Shown: in pieces, positions 7,966 through 16,600 of the stretch | Layout of the letters: every line of letters begins with the position of its first letter | Position numbering within the stretch: the first letter of the stretch is position 1 | NCBI GenBank assembly: GCA_947630625.1 | Contig: CANRIL010000019.1 | Span: 1 to 46,626 of the forward strand | Length of the DNA stretch: 46,626 nt | Direction of reading: 5' to 3' | Source of the DNA: an uncultured Clostridia bacterium | Lineage (GTDB): Bacteria > Bacillota > Clostridia > Oscillospirales > CAG-272 | Translations under genes and position numbers: made by a program | Notes under the pieces: generated by a model | Told to the model about the DNA's origin: nothing | The model's input: the letters and a program-made list of their open reading frames with translations, nothing else | The model's database searches: none

Positions 7966-8025
7966 GGTGCGGAGCGCCTGCGGCGCGGGGGCTGCTTCTT
8001 TATTGCGGGGAATGAGAGGTAAATT
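7966..8025. repeat. Dispersed GC-rich hairpin repeat, copy 1
   Basis: A 26-bp block (7966-7991) with core GCGCCTGCGGCGC, itself a small hairpin, is identical to the block at 8550-8575. The following CTTCTTTATTGCGG (about 7996-8009) resembles the end of the upstream gene (CTTCTATATTGCGG near 7937-7950) and a third copy near 8583. The spacer thus looks built from duplicated pieces of neighbouring sequence. GAGAGGT near its end serves as ribosome binding site for the next gene. Confidence 0.6.
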
Positions 8026-8496
8026 ATGTATTCTGAAACTGTGACGTTGTTCAACCGGGCGCGCGGGGGCGACGGGCGGCTGCTCTGGTATCCGACCGTG
8101 CTCACCGGCGTCGATTTCTCCGTCGGCAGCGCCGCCGTCGTCAGGCAATACGGCACTGTGACGGGCGACCGCGCGATGCTTGGGGTCAGGTATTCGCTCG
8201 ACGACGACGGGGAGATAATTATCGCGGGTTCGGGCGGGAAAAAATGGCTTGCGCCGCGCGCATGGCGCGCGTCGTCAGATGCGATCAGGCGCGATTCCGT
8301 AACGTTCGGCGGCGGGAGCGAGTTCGATTTCTTCATAGGCTGCAGGCTCGCCTGCGGGGACGTTATCGAGGACGGCGAATTCGACGAGGACGGCGGGTTT
8401 TATTCGTTCTGCAACCGCATTCGGGACGACGTGTTTGCGGTCAACTCCGTCTCGCGGTTTTTGCTGATCCCGCACCTTGAGATCACGGGGCGCTGA
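8026..8496 (+). CDS. Phage head completion / minor capsid protein
   Basis: The 156-residue product follows a GAGAGGT ribosome binding site. It is mainly beta: TVTLFNRARGGDGRLLWYPTVL at the start, VRYSLDDDGEIIIAGSGGKKWL in the middle, and a C-terminal part around NRIRDDVFAVNSVSRFLLIPHLEITGR. The opening resembles the head-closure or neck proteins of Firmicute siphophages, which begin with a short strand and an exchange of the type LFNR...YWYPTVL. Its place between the adaptor and the next tail-completion gene agrees. No catalytic function is expected. Confidence 0.65.
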   Translation: MYSETVTLFNRARGGDGRLLWYPTVLTGVDFSVGSAAVVRQYGTVTGDRAMLGVRYSLDDDGEIIIAGSGGKKWLAPRAWRASSDAIRRDSVTFGGGSEFDFFIGCRLACGDVIEDGEFDEDGGFYSFCNRIRDDVFAVNSVSRFLLIPHLEITGR

Positions 8497-8855
8497 CGCG
8501 CGGGCGGCGCATATTTGATCGGGGACGCTGCGCGCTTTGCGCGGCTGCGGGTGCGGAGCGCCTGCGGCGCGGGGGTGTGTCGCTTCTACGTTGCGGCGGA
8601 TGGGGTCGACATTGTTTGACTGCGCACGGGGCACGGCTGCGGGGCTGCTGCGGCGCGAGGGTGTGCGGCTGCGATCATCCGCCGGTGAGGCTGGTGCGCT
8701 TGAGGCGATTTATCGGTGCGACGGGTGATTGGCTGAGTCGATGGCGACAACCGCGCGGCGCGGGGGTGCGGCGCGCTTGCGGCGCGGGGGATCATATGCT
8801 GGCGCATATGGGCGCATATATAATAAGGAAGAAAAAATTTGGCGGGAGGCTTTTT
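8497..8855. repeat. Repeat-rich gap with second copy of the dispersed GC hairpin block
   Basis: These 359 bp hold no supported gene. The 26-bp block of 7966 recurs at 8550-8575 and is followed by CTTCTACGTTGCGG, like copy 1. Related GCGGCGCGGGGG pieces recur near 8655, 8757 and 8783. Near the right end, CATATG at 8795 and 8807 brackets CTGGCG, and TATAAT occurs at 8818-8823 without a convincing -35. The GGGAGG ribosome binding site of the next gene is at about 8844-8849. Confidence 0.55.
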
Positions 8856-9296
8856 ATGGGGAAGGAATTTGATTCGGTGACGGAAATGATGCTCGCGGGG
8901 GCGTCCTCGGCGGCGGCTCAGTTCGGGCGGGGCGTCACGTTTGAGTCGCTCGGCGACGACGACGGGGTGGCGCTGTTTCCGGGGGCGGGCGACGACGACA
9001 TCTCCGAGGAGCGCGACATTCTGGGCGGCGGCGTTCGCCGCAGGCGTCGGTCGTATCGCCTCGTGTGGCGCTGCGCGAGCGTTTCCGAATCGGGTCGGCT
9101 CTACGCCGACGACGCGCTTCTCCGCATCGGCGGCGCGCTCGCCGGTGCTTTTGCTGACGGGGCGCTCCCGCTTCGCGGCGGCGGGCGCATCGTCCGCGTC
9201 ACGCGCGGTTCCGTCTACTGCAACGAGCCCGGCGACGGCGGCGTTTCCGACCGCGTTTTGCCGCTCGTTGTCGAATTTGAGGAGCCGTTATCTTGA
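8856..9296 (+). CDS. Phage minor capsid / tail completion protein
   Basis: ATG 8856 follows GCGGGAGGC and gives 146 residues; the open frame continues upstream through repeat DNA without a better start. The middle carries a polybasic stretch, GGGVRRRRRSYRLVWRCASVSESGRLYADDAL, then RVTRGSVYCNEPGDGGVSDRVLPLVVEFEEPL. The YRLVWRC...EYADDALLRIGGAL pattern is that of small tail-terminator-like proteins found between connectors and tail tube. It is read as a tail-completion protein by position. Function beyond that is not shown. Confidence 0.6.
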   Translation: MGKEFDSVTEMMLAGASSAAAQFGRGVTFESLGDDDGVALFPGAGDDDISEERDILGGGVRRRRRSYRLVWRCASVSESGRLYADDALLRIGGALAGAFADGALPLRGGGRIVRVTRGSVYCNEPGDGGVSDRVLPLVVEFEEPLS

Positions 9297-9315
9297 CTGA
9301 AAGGAAAATATTATA
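9293..9315 (+). promoter_or_regulatory. Tail tube gene leader and ribosome binding site
   Basis: TTGACTGAAAGGAAAA (9293-9308) overlaps the end of the upstream gene and is followed by TATTATA and the ATG. It is identical over 16 bases to the capsid gene leader at 6555. Confidence 0.6.
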
Positions 9316-9810
9316 ATGGTTGAAAGAAAATATCTGGCGCACTACATTGACGCCGCGTTTGACAAGTCGCTCGACGGGTGCGATTACGTCCGCATCGGGC
9401 GTCACCTTGAGGAATATTCCGAGCAGCTCAACCCCGACGTTGAGGTGAAGAAGAACATCATCGGCGAGCAGTCCGTCGTTCACAGCGGCTACGAGATCGA
9501 GGGCGACGTTGATCCGTTCTACTTCGAGAGCTACGAGGACAAGCTCTCAAACAAAATCATGGAGCTCATCAACACTCGCGCGACTGGCGACACGTGCCGC
9601 ACGACGATGGTCGACGTTCTCCTGAAGCCGGGCGCGGAGGGCGGCAAGCCGACCGTCGTCTGGGCGTACCGCGAGGACGTTTACGTTGTTCCGTCCTCGT
9701 TCGGCGGCGACACGTCCGGCATCGGCATCCCGTTCACGGTTTACCGCGCCGGCAACCGCGTGAAGGGCAGTTTTGACACGTCGACGCGCGAATTTACGGT
9801 CACGCCGTAA
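9316..9810 (+). CDS. Phage major tail tube protein
   Basis: The 164-residue product starts after the shared GAAAGGA leader. It has the beta-rich layout of siphophage tail tube subunits: FDKSLDGCDYVRIGRHLEEYSEQLNPDVEVKKNIIGEQSVVHSGYE, then the acidic DPFYFESYEDKLSNKIMELI segment, and a C-terminal strand pair with RAGNRVKGSFDTSTREFTVTP. The segment EQLNPDVEVKKNIIGE is typical of this family in Clostridia phages. Many copies stack in hexameric rings around the tape measure. The strong leader fits the high amounts required. It is followed by two tail-chaperone genes and the tape measure, the canonical order. Confidence 0.82.
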   Translation: MVERKYLAHYIDAAFDKSLDGCDYVRIGRHLEEYSEQLNPDVEVKKNIIGEQSVVHSGYEIEGDVDPFYFESYEDKLSNKIMELINTRATGDTCRTTMVDVLLKPGAEGGKPTVVWAYREDVYVVPSSFGGDTSGIGIPFTVYRAGNRVKGSFDTSTREFTVTP

Positions 9811-9824
9811 GGAGGGAATTTCCG

Positions 9825-10238
9825 ATGCAGAGAGTATTTGACACGGGAGTTATCAAAATCGAGTTCCGCAACGCGGACGGGGAAGTTTTCGCGTCGCTTC
9901 GCGTGAATCCGACCGACGCGGGTTTGCTGTCGCGCGCCGGTGAGGTATCGGAATTTCTTCGCTCCGTCAGCGCTGAATCGCTGGCGGATGCGGGAGCTAT
10001 TGAATCATTTAACAAAACTCTGGAAGAGAAAATATCGTATCTGCTCGGTTACGACGCGCGGGAGGAGCTGTTTTCGCGCGTCACCGCGACGACGATCTCC
10101 CCCGACGGCGAGCTGTTTGCGCGCGCCGTCATTGACGCGGTTGCGGACGCGGTTTCGCCGGAGCTGCAGCGGCGCGCCGAGCGTTTGCGCGAGCGCGTGG
10201 CGTCGTACACGGCGAAGTATGAGGCGGACGCGGAATGA
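9825..10238 (+). CDS. Phage tail assembly chaperone
   Basis: The 137-residue product follows GGAGGG. It begins with beta strands (FDTGVIKIEFRNADGEVFASLRVNPTD) and continues with helices (EKISYLLGYDAREELFSRVTATTISPDGELFARAVIDAVADAVS...). This matches the first of the two small chaperones encoded between tail tube and tape measure in siphophages, which coat the tape measure before tube assembly. The next gene starts within its stop codon (ATGA overlap), so the two are translationally coupled. No slippery sequence for a programmed frameshift was seen; the second chaperone has its own start. Confidence 0.7.
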   Translation: MQRVFDTGVIKIEFRNADGEVFASLRVNPTDAGLLSRAGEVSEFLRSVSAESLADAGAIESFNKTLEEKISYLLGYDAREELFSRVTATTISPDGELFARAVIDAVADAVSPELQRRAERLRERVASYTAKYEADAE

Positions 10239-10948
10239 GCGATGCTGACGGGCGCGGGGCGTTCGGCGGCAGCGGGGCGGATGAGATGAGGGGTTCGGTC
10301 GGCGGATGCGGGGCGGAATCTTGGCGCGGGGCGGACGGGATCGGAAGCGCGGGAGCCGGGCGCGGGGCGGATGTTGAGAGAGGCGGCGGGCTTGGGGCGG
10401 AGGCTTACGGGCTGCCGGTGACGGTCGAGGTCGCGGGCGTTCGCGTTCCGATCCGCACCGATTTCCGCGCGGTGCTTGACGTTCTCGCCGCCGCCTCCGA
10501 CCCGCTGCTTGACGACGGCGCTCGCGCCGCCGTCATGCTCGTCATCATGTTTCCGGGTTGGCGGACGCTTCCGCGTGAGCGCGTCGGCGACGCGCTTTTG
10601 GCGGCGCGCGATTTCATTGACCGCGGCAGCGTCGGGCGCGGCGGCTCCGGCACCGTTCGTTTATTTGACTGGCGCGCGGACGCGGGGCTCATCGTTCCCG
10701 CCGTCAACCGCGTGGCGGGGTTCGACGTTCGGGCGGCGGAGTACCTTCACTGGTGGACGTTCCTCTCGTATTTTTTTGAGATCGGCGATTCGCTGTTCGG
10801 CGCTGTGCTGCGCGTCCGCAAGAAGCGCGCGGCGGGGAAAAAGCTCGACGCCGCCGAGGCGGAGTTTTTCCGCGAAAACAGGGAGTTTTTCGATCCGCCG
10901 CCGCGCGGCAGCGGCGACGGCGAGGCGGCAGTGCTTCGGTGGTTGTGA
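10235..10948 (+). CDS. Phage Gp15-family tail assembly protein
   Basis: The 237-residue product overlaps the previous gene by 4 bases. Residues from about 60 to the end match the Gp15 family: FRAVLDVLAAASDPLLDDGARAAVML, DWRADAGLIVPAVNRVAGFDVRAAEYLHWWTFLSYFFEIGDS, then RKKRAAGKKLDAAEAEFFRENREFF. The YLHWWTF and KKLDxxExEFFRxN motifs are the family's hallmarks. It should act as the second tail chaperone. The first 60 residues are Gly/Ala/Asp-rich low complexity (GAFGGSGADEMRG and similar) and are not part of the family, apparently captured from the GC-rich filler DNA seen between genes. Confidence 0.78.
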   Translation: MSDADGRGAFGGSGADEMRGSVGGCGAESWRGADGIGSAGAGRGADVERGGGLGAEAYGLPVTVEVAGVRVPIRTDFRAVLDVLAAASDPLLDDGARAAVMLVIMFPGWRTLPRERVGDALLAARDFIDRGSVGRGGSGTVRLFDWRADAGLIVPAVNRVAGFDVRAAEYLHWWTFLSYFFEIGDSLFGAVLRVRKKRAAGKKLDAAEAEFFRENREFFDPPPRGSGDGEAAVLRWL

Positions 10949-11112
10949 GTTCGGTTTTGCCGGAGGCGGTGCGGCTTGCGGCGGGTTGGCTTGGGCGAGC
11001 GAGGCTGCGGCGGGCGGCTTGAGTGAGCGAGGCTGCGGGGGCGCTTTTGAGGCGGGCTTGTCTGGGGGGCTCCATGCTTTGTTTGACAATTCCGGCGTGC
11101 GGGAGGTAATTT
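10949..11112. other. Repeat-like GC-rich spacer before the tape measure gene
   Basis: In these 164 bp the phrase GAGTGAGCGAGGCTGCGG, or a close variant, occurs twice (about 10994 and 11020), together with GGTTGGCTTGGG, a match to the left-flank array unit. The last bases carry GGGAGGT, the ribosome binding site of the tape measure gene. No gene is supported. Confidence 0.5.
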
Positions 11113-13179
11113 GTGAATATTGGCAAAAATAAATTTTATGTGACGTTCGGCGTTCCGTCGGACGGGACTATTTCGTCCGGCGCGATGCTCGGCGAGTTCG
11201 ACCGGCTCGAAAACGCGGCGCGTCGGCTCGCGCGGATGCTCGTCGGCGTCAGCGACGCGGCGCGCGGCGAGATCATGGACATTCTGCGCGACACGTCCGC
11301 CGGGATGTCGTCGCGGGCGGCGAGGATCGCCGCCGTTTTCCGGCGCGAGGGCGTGGAGGTTTCCGAAGCGTTCACGCGCGCGTGGGACACCGTAAAGAAA
11401 TTCAGCGAGCTGACGGACGAAAAAGTCGGGGATTACCTTTCCGGGCTCGACGAGATCAGGCGGTATCCCGAAGACGTGAAGCTGCTCTCGGACGCAGGTT
11501 CCGGCGGTTCGCTTTCTGACGTTTTACCCGACGGGTCGGAGGCGGTCGATTCGCTTTCCGACCTCGCCGGGGTGCTCGCCGCGCTGACGGAAAGCGTTCG
11601 GTTCGACATCGGCGACCTTGAAGGGGAGCTCGTTGACGCGCTCAGGCGCGTTGAGTCGGCTGTTGACGGGCTCGATCTCAGCCTCGACGGCGGGGTCGAC
11701 GATTCGGCGGGCGCGTGGGCTGCGTTCGCGGCGCTGCTCGCGGGCGTCGTCGCGTCGTCGCTCATCGCGGTGACGGCGTACGTGGGCGCGCTGTCGCTTT
11801 TGATGTCCGGAGCGTTTTTCGGGGGCGTGTTCGGCGTGCTGTCGCCGCTCGGGGCGCTGGCGGCGCTCCTTTCGGGGCCGCTCTCGCTTGGCGCGCTCGG
11901 CGCGTTCGGGCTGTTCGGACAGCTGGCGGGGCTGCTTTCGGGCGCGTTTTCGTCGGGCGCGTCCGGCGCGGGGTCGCAGATTTCGCTGCTCGGCGCGCTT
12001 TTGTCCGGTGATCTCGCCGGTGGGGCGGCTGGCGCGGGCGGCGCGCTGGGGGGACTCGCTTCGCTTTTGTCGGGGCGGCTTTCTGGCGGGCTGCTCGGTG
12101 CGTCCGGGAACGCGGGGACGTTTGGGACGCTCTTGTCCGGCGATCTCGCCGGAGGGGCGGCTGGTGCCGGCGGCGCGCTTGGGGTGCTGGCTTCGCTTTT
12201 GTCGGGGCGGCTCACGGGCGGGCTGCTCGGTGCGTCCGGGAACGCGGGGGCGCTCGGTTTGCTTTTGTCCGGCGATCTTGCCGGAGGGGCGGTCGGTGCG
12301 GGCGGCGCGCTTGGGGTGCTGGCTTCGCTTTTGTCGGGGCGGCTCACGGGCGGGCTGCTCGGTGCGTCCGGTAACGCGGGGTCGCTGGGGCTGCTTTTGT
12401 CCGGTGATCTCGCCGGTGGGGCTGTCGGCGCGGGCGGCGCGCTGGGGGGACTCGCTTCGCTTTTATCGGGGCAGCTCACGGGCGGGCTGCTCGGCGCGTC
12501 CGGCAATGCGGGGACGCTCGGTTCGCGTCTGTCTGTCGATCTTGCCGGAGGGGCGACGGGCGCTGCCAGCTCGCTCGGGTCGCTTTCGGGCACGGCGGCG
12601 GACACAAGATCGTCGCTTGGAACGCTGCTTTCATACGTTTCGGGGTCGTTTTCAGGCGGATGGGAGCGCGCGTGGTCGTTCGTCGGCGGCGCTGCGGGGT
12701 ACGCGTTCGAGACGTGCGCGGCGACCGCGAAGTCATGGCTCAATTCGATCATCGGCTTCATCAACAAGCTGACCTCGGGCGCGGCGAACGCCGCCTCGGC
12801 GCTGTTTGACGCGCTCGGCGCGCTGTCGTTTACCGTTCCCGAATGGGTCCCCGGCATCGGCGGGCAGACGTTCGGATTTGACATCCCCTCGTTCACGGCT
12901 CCGGTGATCCCGTATCTCGCGGGCGGCGCTGTCATCCCGCCGCGGTCTCCGTTTGCCGCGGTGCTCGGCGATCAGCCGCGCGGCGTCAACATCGAGTCGC
13001 CGCTGTCGACGATCGAGACCGCCGTCGAAAATGTGTTCGCGCGGCACGCGTGGTCGGGCGGCGAGGCGAGCTATCGCTTTGTCGCCGAGATCAACAGGCG
13101 GACGCTGTTTGACGAGGTGATAACCGAGGCGAAGCTGCGGCGCGCGGCGACGGGGATCGACCCGTTTTCGCTCGCGTAG
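11113..13179 (+). CDS. Phage tail tape measure protein with 22-residue repeat array
   Basis: The start is GTG 11113, 6 bases after GGGAGG. The 688-residue product sets tail length and occupies the tail lumen. Residues 1-200 are helical and charged (NAARRLARMLVGVSDAARGEIMDILRD). Residues 208-493 are thirteen consecutive 22-residue units beginning LLSG or a variant, very rich in Gly, Ala and Leu. Residues 500-620 contain hydrophobic and helical segments (AKSWLNSIIGFINKLTSG) leading to a FDIPSFTAPVIPYLAGGAVIPP motif. This motif is typical of the C-terminal part of Firmicute tape measures. The C-terminus is a short helical region (VENVFARHAWSGGEAS...). It is short for the class, which predicts a short tail, and its length would change in 22- or 44-residue steps with repeat number. 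Confidence 0.85.
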   Translation: MNIGKNKFYVTFGVPSDGTISSGAMLGEFDRLENAARRLARMLVGVSDAARGEIMDILRDTSAGMSSRAARIAAVFRREGVEVSEAFTRAWDTVKKFSELTDEKVGDYLSGLDEIRRYPEDVKLLSDAGSGGSLSDVLPDGSEAVDSLSDLAGVLAALTESVRFDIGDLEGELVDALRRVESAVDGLDLSLDGGVDDSAGAWAAFAALLAGVVASSLIAVTAYVGALSLLMSGAFFGGVFGVLSPLGALAALLSGPLSLGALGAFGLFGQLAGLLSGAFSSGASGAGSQISLLGALLSGDLAGGAAGAGGALGGLASLLSGRLSGGLLGASGNAGTFGTLLSGDLAGGAAGAGGALGVLASLLSGRLTGGLLGASGNAGALGLLLSGDLAGGAVGAGGALGVLASLLSGRLTGGLLGASGNAGSLGLLLSGDLAGGAVGAGGALGGLASLLSGQLTGGLLGASGNAGTLGSRLSVDLAGGATGAASSLGSLSGTAADTRSSLGTLLSYVSGSFSGGWERAWSFVGGAAGYAFETCAATAKSWLNSIIGFINKLTSGAANAASALFDALGALSFTVPEWVPGIGGQTFGFDIPSFTAPVIPYLAGGAVIPPRSPFAAVLGDQPRGVNIESPLSTIETAVENVFARHAWSGGEASYRFVAEINRRTLFDEVITEAKLRRAATGIDPFSLA
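11734..12591 (+). repeat. Thirteen 66-bp (22-residue) units, with a 132-bp homogenised core
   Basis: Units start at 11734, 11800, 11866, 11932, 11998 and so on every 66 bp to 12526. The first four and the last are diverged. From 11998 to 12525 there are four nearly identical 132-bp double units (LLSG-D-L-x-GG alternating with LLSG-R-L-x-GG), with DNA identity high enough to suggest recent duplication or gene conversion. Each 22-residue unit can be read as two 11-residue halves, the classical spacing of tape measure repeats. Confidence 0.85.
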
Positions 13180-13193
13180 AGCGGAGGTTTTTT

Positions 13194-13574
13194 ATGGCAC
13201 AGGATGTAATTAAGATAAACGGATTCAAAATCAGGCAGCCGGACGAGGGGGAGCTCGGTTACGGATTCGAGACGACGTATTCCGCCGACACGACGCGGAC
13301 ACAGAAGGGCGTTCTGATCCCGACGGCACTGTTCACCGTCGAGGCGCTGACTTATTCGGCGTCGTTCGTTCCGGCTTACGATGTGAAGACGCTGCTCGGC
13401 TTCGTCGCGACGGGCAAGACGTTCACGCTTCATTATTTTTCGCCCTACTACGGGATGTGGCGCGACGACAAATTTTACGTCGGGCAGGGGAAGCTGTCGA
13501 TCAGGCGGCTCGACACCCAGAAGGAGATGTTTGAAAACATCACCTTCCAGATGACGGGCGTCAACCCGCTTTAA
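13194..13574 (+). CDS. Phage distal tail / tape-measure-associated protein
   Basis: The 126-residue product follows GGAGG. It opens with MAQDVIKINGFKIRQPDEGELGY, continues with strands around TRTQKGVLIPTALFTVEALTYSASF, an aromatic stretch HYFSPYYGMWRDDKFYVGQGKLSIRRL, and ends ENITFQMTGVNPL. This short beta-rich protein is found between tape measure and tail fibre in many Firmicute siphophages and prophages (a DUF6711-like family as I recall it). By position it should belong to the tail tip or baseplate hub. Exact function unknown. Confidence 0.7.
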   Translation: MAQDVIKINGFKIRQPDEGELGYGFETTYSADTTRTQKGVLIPTALFTVEALTYSASFVPAYDVKTLLGFVATGKTFTLHYFSPYYGMWRDDKFYVGQGKLSIRRLDTQKEMFENITFQMTGVNPL

Positions 13575-13604
13575 GGCGACGGGAAATTTTACGGAGGTAT
13601 TCAT

Positions 13605-16600
13605 ATGATAAACGTTTCGGACGCGTTTATTTCGAGAATGGCGGTGTCGCGCGATTTTCGCTGCCGCGCGGAGGTGACGCTCGGCGACGGGGTGAAGCTG
13701 TCGCTCGGCGACGGCGAGCTTGACGGTGTTGACAACATGTTCAGCGACAGCGCGGGGCTCGACATATTGCCGCTCGGCGCGGCGCTGTCGCGGTCGGTCG
13801 AGCTCGGCGTCGTCAACGACGGGGGACGTTACGATCAGGTAGATTTTATCGGCGCGTCGGTGCTCGTCATGCTCGACTACGACATCGACGACGACGGCGG
13901 GCGCGAGAGCGTTCCGGTCGGCGTCTTCACCGTGACGGAGACGGAGACGCGCGGCGGCGTCATAATCATCAGGGCGCAGGACGCGATGTGGCGCGCGAAC
14001 AGCGCGTTTTCGACATCGCTGAAATTTCCCGTGACGGCGGGCGAGCTGTTCCGCGACATTTGCATAAATTGCGGCATACCTTTTTCGACATCTGCCTTTG
14101 TAAATTCGACATTTGTCGTTGACATGCCGCCGGAGGGGGAATACACGTTCCGCGAGATGATTGGCTTTATCGCGATGCTCGCGGGCGGCAACGCGCGCGT
14201 CAACCGCGCGGGCGAGTGCGAGATCGTCTCATACGGGGCGGCGGACGAAGGTTCCGCGGCAAGTGGGTTTGACGATTGGATCACGCTTTCATCTGAGACA
14301 GAGGACGTTTTGGTGACGGGCGTGTCCGTACCGCTCCCGAACGGAGAAACATATATAAGCGGCGAGGAAGGATACGTGATCCCGCTTTCGAATCCGCTCT
14401 TTGCGGGGCGCGAGCGCACGGCCGCCGACCTTATCGGTTCTGTTATGCGCGGGCTGCGCTTCCGCAGGTTCGAAGGGGAGATTTTCGCGTATCCGCTCGC
14501 GGAATTTATGGATAAAATCTCGGTGACGGACGCCTCCGGGCGGACGTTTGAGACGTTTTTGACAGATGTCGTATTTAATTTCTTCGGCAAAACGACGCTT
14601 CGCTGCTCCGTTTTATCGCCCGCCGGTGCGTCCGCGACGTTTATTTCAGTCGGGCGGCGCGCGTCGGCTGAGGCGAGGCGGCTCGTTGCGGCGGAGCGGA
14701 CGGCGCGCGAGACGGCGACGGCGGAGCTTGCGGCGAAGCTCGCATCGTCGGGCGGCATGTATTCAACGGAGGTCCCGCAGCCGGACGGGTCGGTGATATA
14801 TTATCTGCACGACAAGCCGACGCTCGCGGAGTCAAAGAACGTGATCCGCGTCGGCTCGGAGGCGGTCGGATTTTCGACGGACGGCGGGGCGTCGTACCCT
14901 TACGGCATCACCGTTGACGGGGACCTGATCGCGCGTATCCTGTCCGCCGAAGGCGTCAGCGCCGACTGGATAGATGCGGGTTCGCTCGTCGCGCGCGACG
15001 GCGGCGGGAACGTCGTTTTCTCGGTCAACGTCGAGACGGGGGAGGTCGTGATTTCGGGCGACCACGTCATGATCGGCGGGAAGTCGGCGACGGAGGCGAT
15101 CGCCGACACGCTGGCGGAGAGCCGGGATTATTCCGACGGCAAGCTGGCGGACTACGCGAACGCGGTCACAAGATCGCTCGGCAGCCTGCAAAATCAGATC
15201 GACGGGCAGATCGAGACGCACTATTTCGATCACGCGCCGACGCTCGAAAATGAGCCGGCGTCGGGGTGGCTGACCGAGGCGGAACGCCAAAAGCACGAGG
15301 GCGACCTTTTCTACGACAAGACGACGGGTTACGCGTACCGCTTTTTCTCCGAGGGCGGCGCGTGGAAATGGCAGCTCATCCAGGATACGGATATAACGAG
15401 GGCAATGCAGACCGCCGAGGCGGCGCAGGACACCGCCGACCACAAGCGGCGCGTATTCGTCGACGTGCCGGTGACGCCTTACGACATCGGCGATTTGTGG
15501 ACTGACGGCGACGACATTCTGACCGCCGTCGAAGAGCGCGCCGCGGGCGTGCCGTTTGTGCAGAGTGACTGGCAGAAGCTCAACAAATACACGGACGACA
15601 CGGTCGCGAATCAGGCGCTCGACGAGGCGCGGAGGTCGACGAATCTGACGATCGTGCTCGACAACGACTACGAGGGCATCCCGACCGATTACAGGGGTTC
15701 GTACACGCCTCCGCTGTCGGCGTCGGCGACGGTGCAGGTATTTTACGGGCACACTGACGTGTCGGAGTCGTGTTCGTACACGAGGCAGACATCGCCCGGC
15801 GTAACGGGCGAGTGGGACGGTGCTTCACGCACGTATACCGTCACGGCGCTGACAGCGGATACGGGATGGGTTGATATTACAGCGTCCTATATGAATTTGT
15901 TTACCGTCACAAAGCGGTTCAATGTGGCGAAAGTACGTGCGGGGGAAACGGGAACGCAAGGAATAAATCTCGTCCTTGAAAGCGATGACGAACACAGTAC
16001 AAGTTCATCTTATTTTGTACATACATACATGCTTTCAGAGGAAATAGAACTTGATACAGAATATACCTTAACTATATGGGGCGAAGTCGATAGTGCCCAC
16101 TATTTCCGCCCGCACATCGGCGTTGAAAGTCCCGGTTGGAATAGTTTTGTTGCGCAAATGTCCAAAATCCGCGACGGCGTATATCAAGGTATCGGAAAGA
16201 TCAGCAAGTGGGACTTAGGCGAAAATCAGACGGGCAAAAACCGTATGATGATCTACGTACCGCCAAATAACGGAACTAAAAATGCGGCTATACGAAAGAT
16301 CAAGCTGGAACGCGGTTCCGTTGCCGATCCCGTCTGGACGCCCGCGCCGCAGGATCTTAAGGGCGACAAAGGCGACAAGGGCGACACCGGCGCGAAGGGT
16401 GACAAGGGTGACGCCGGGCGCGGCGTCGCGTCGACGGAGGTGACGTATCAGGCGTCGGTGTCGGGAACGGAGCCGCCGACAGGCGAATGGAAGGCGGCGA
16501 TCCCGTCAGTCGCGGCGGGGTCGTATTTATGGACGCGGACGGTCATCACGTATACGGACAAGTCGGCGACGACGGTTTACTCCGTCGGCATGATGGGGCA

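Noticed and set aside
9825-10948. Programmed frameshift between the two tail chaperone genes
   Set aside because: The second gene has its own ATG in a 4-base overlap, and no slippery heptamer was seen near the first stop.
11433-12935. Long minus-strand frame of 500 codons opposite the tape measure gene
   Set aside because: Pro/Ser/Ala-rich shadow of the GC-rich repeat region on the other strand; no start signal and the plus-strand frame is a clear tape measure.
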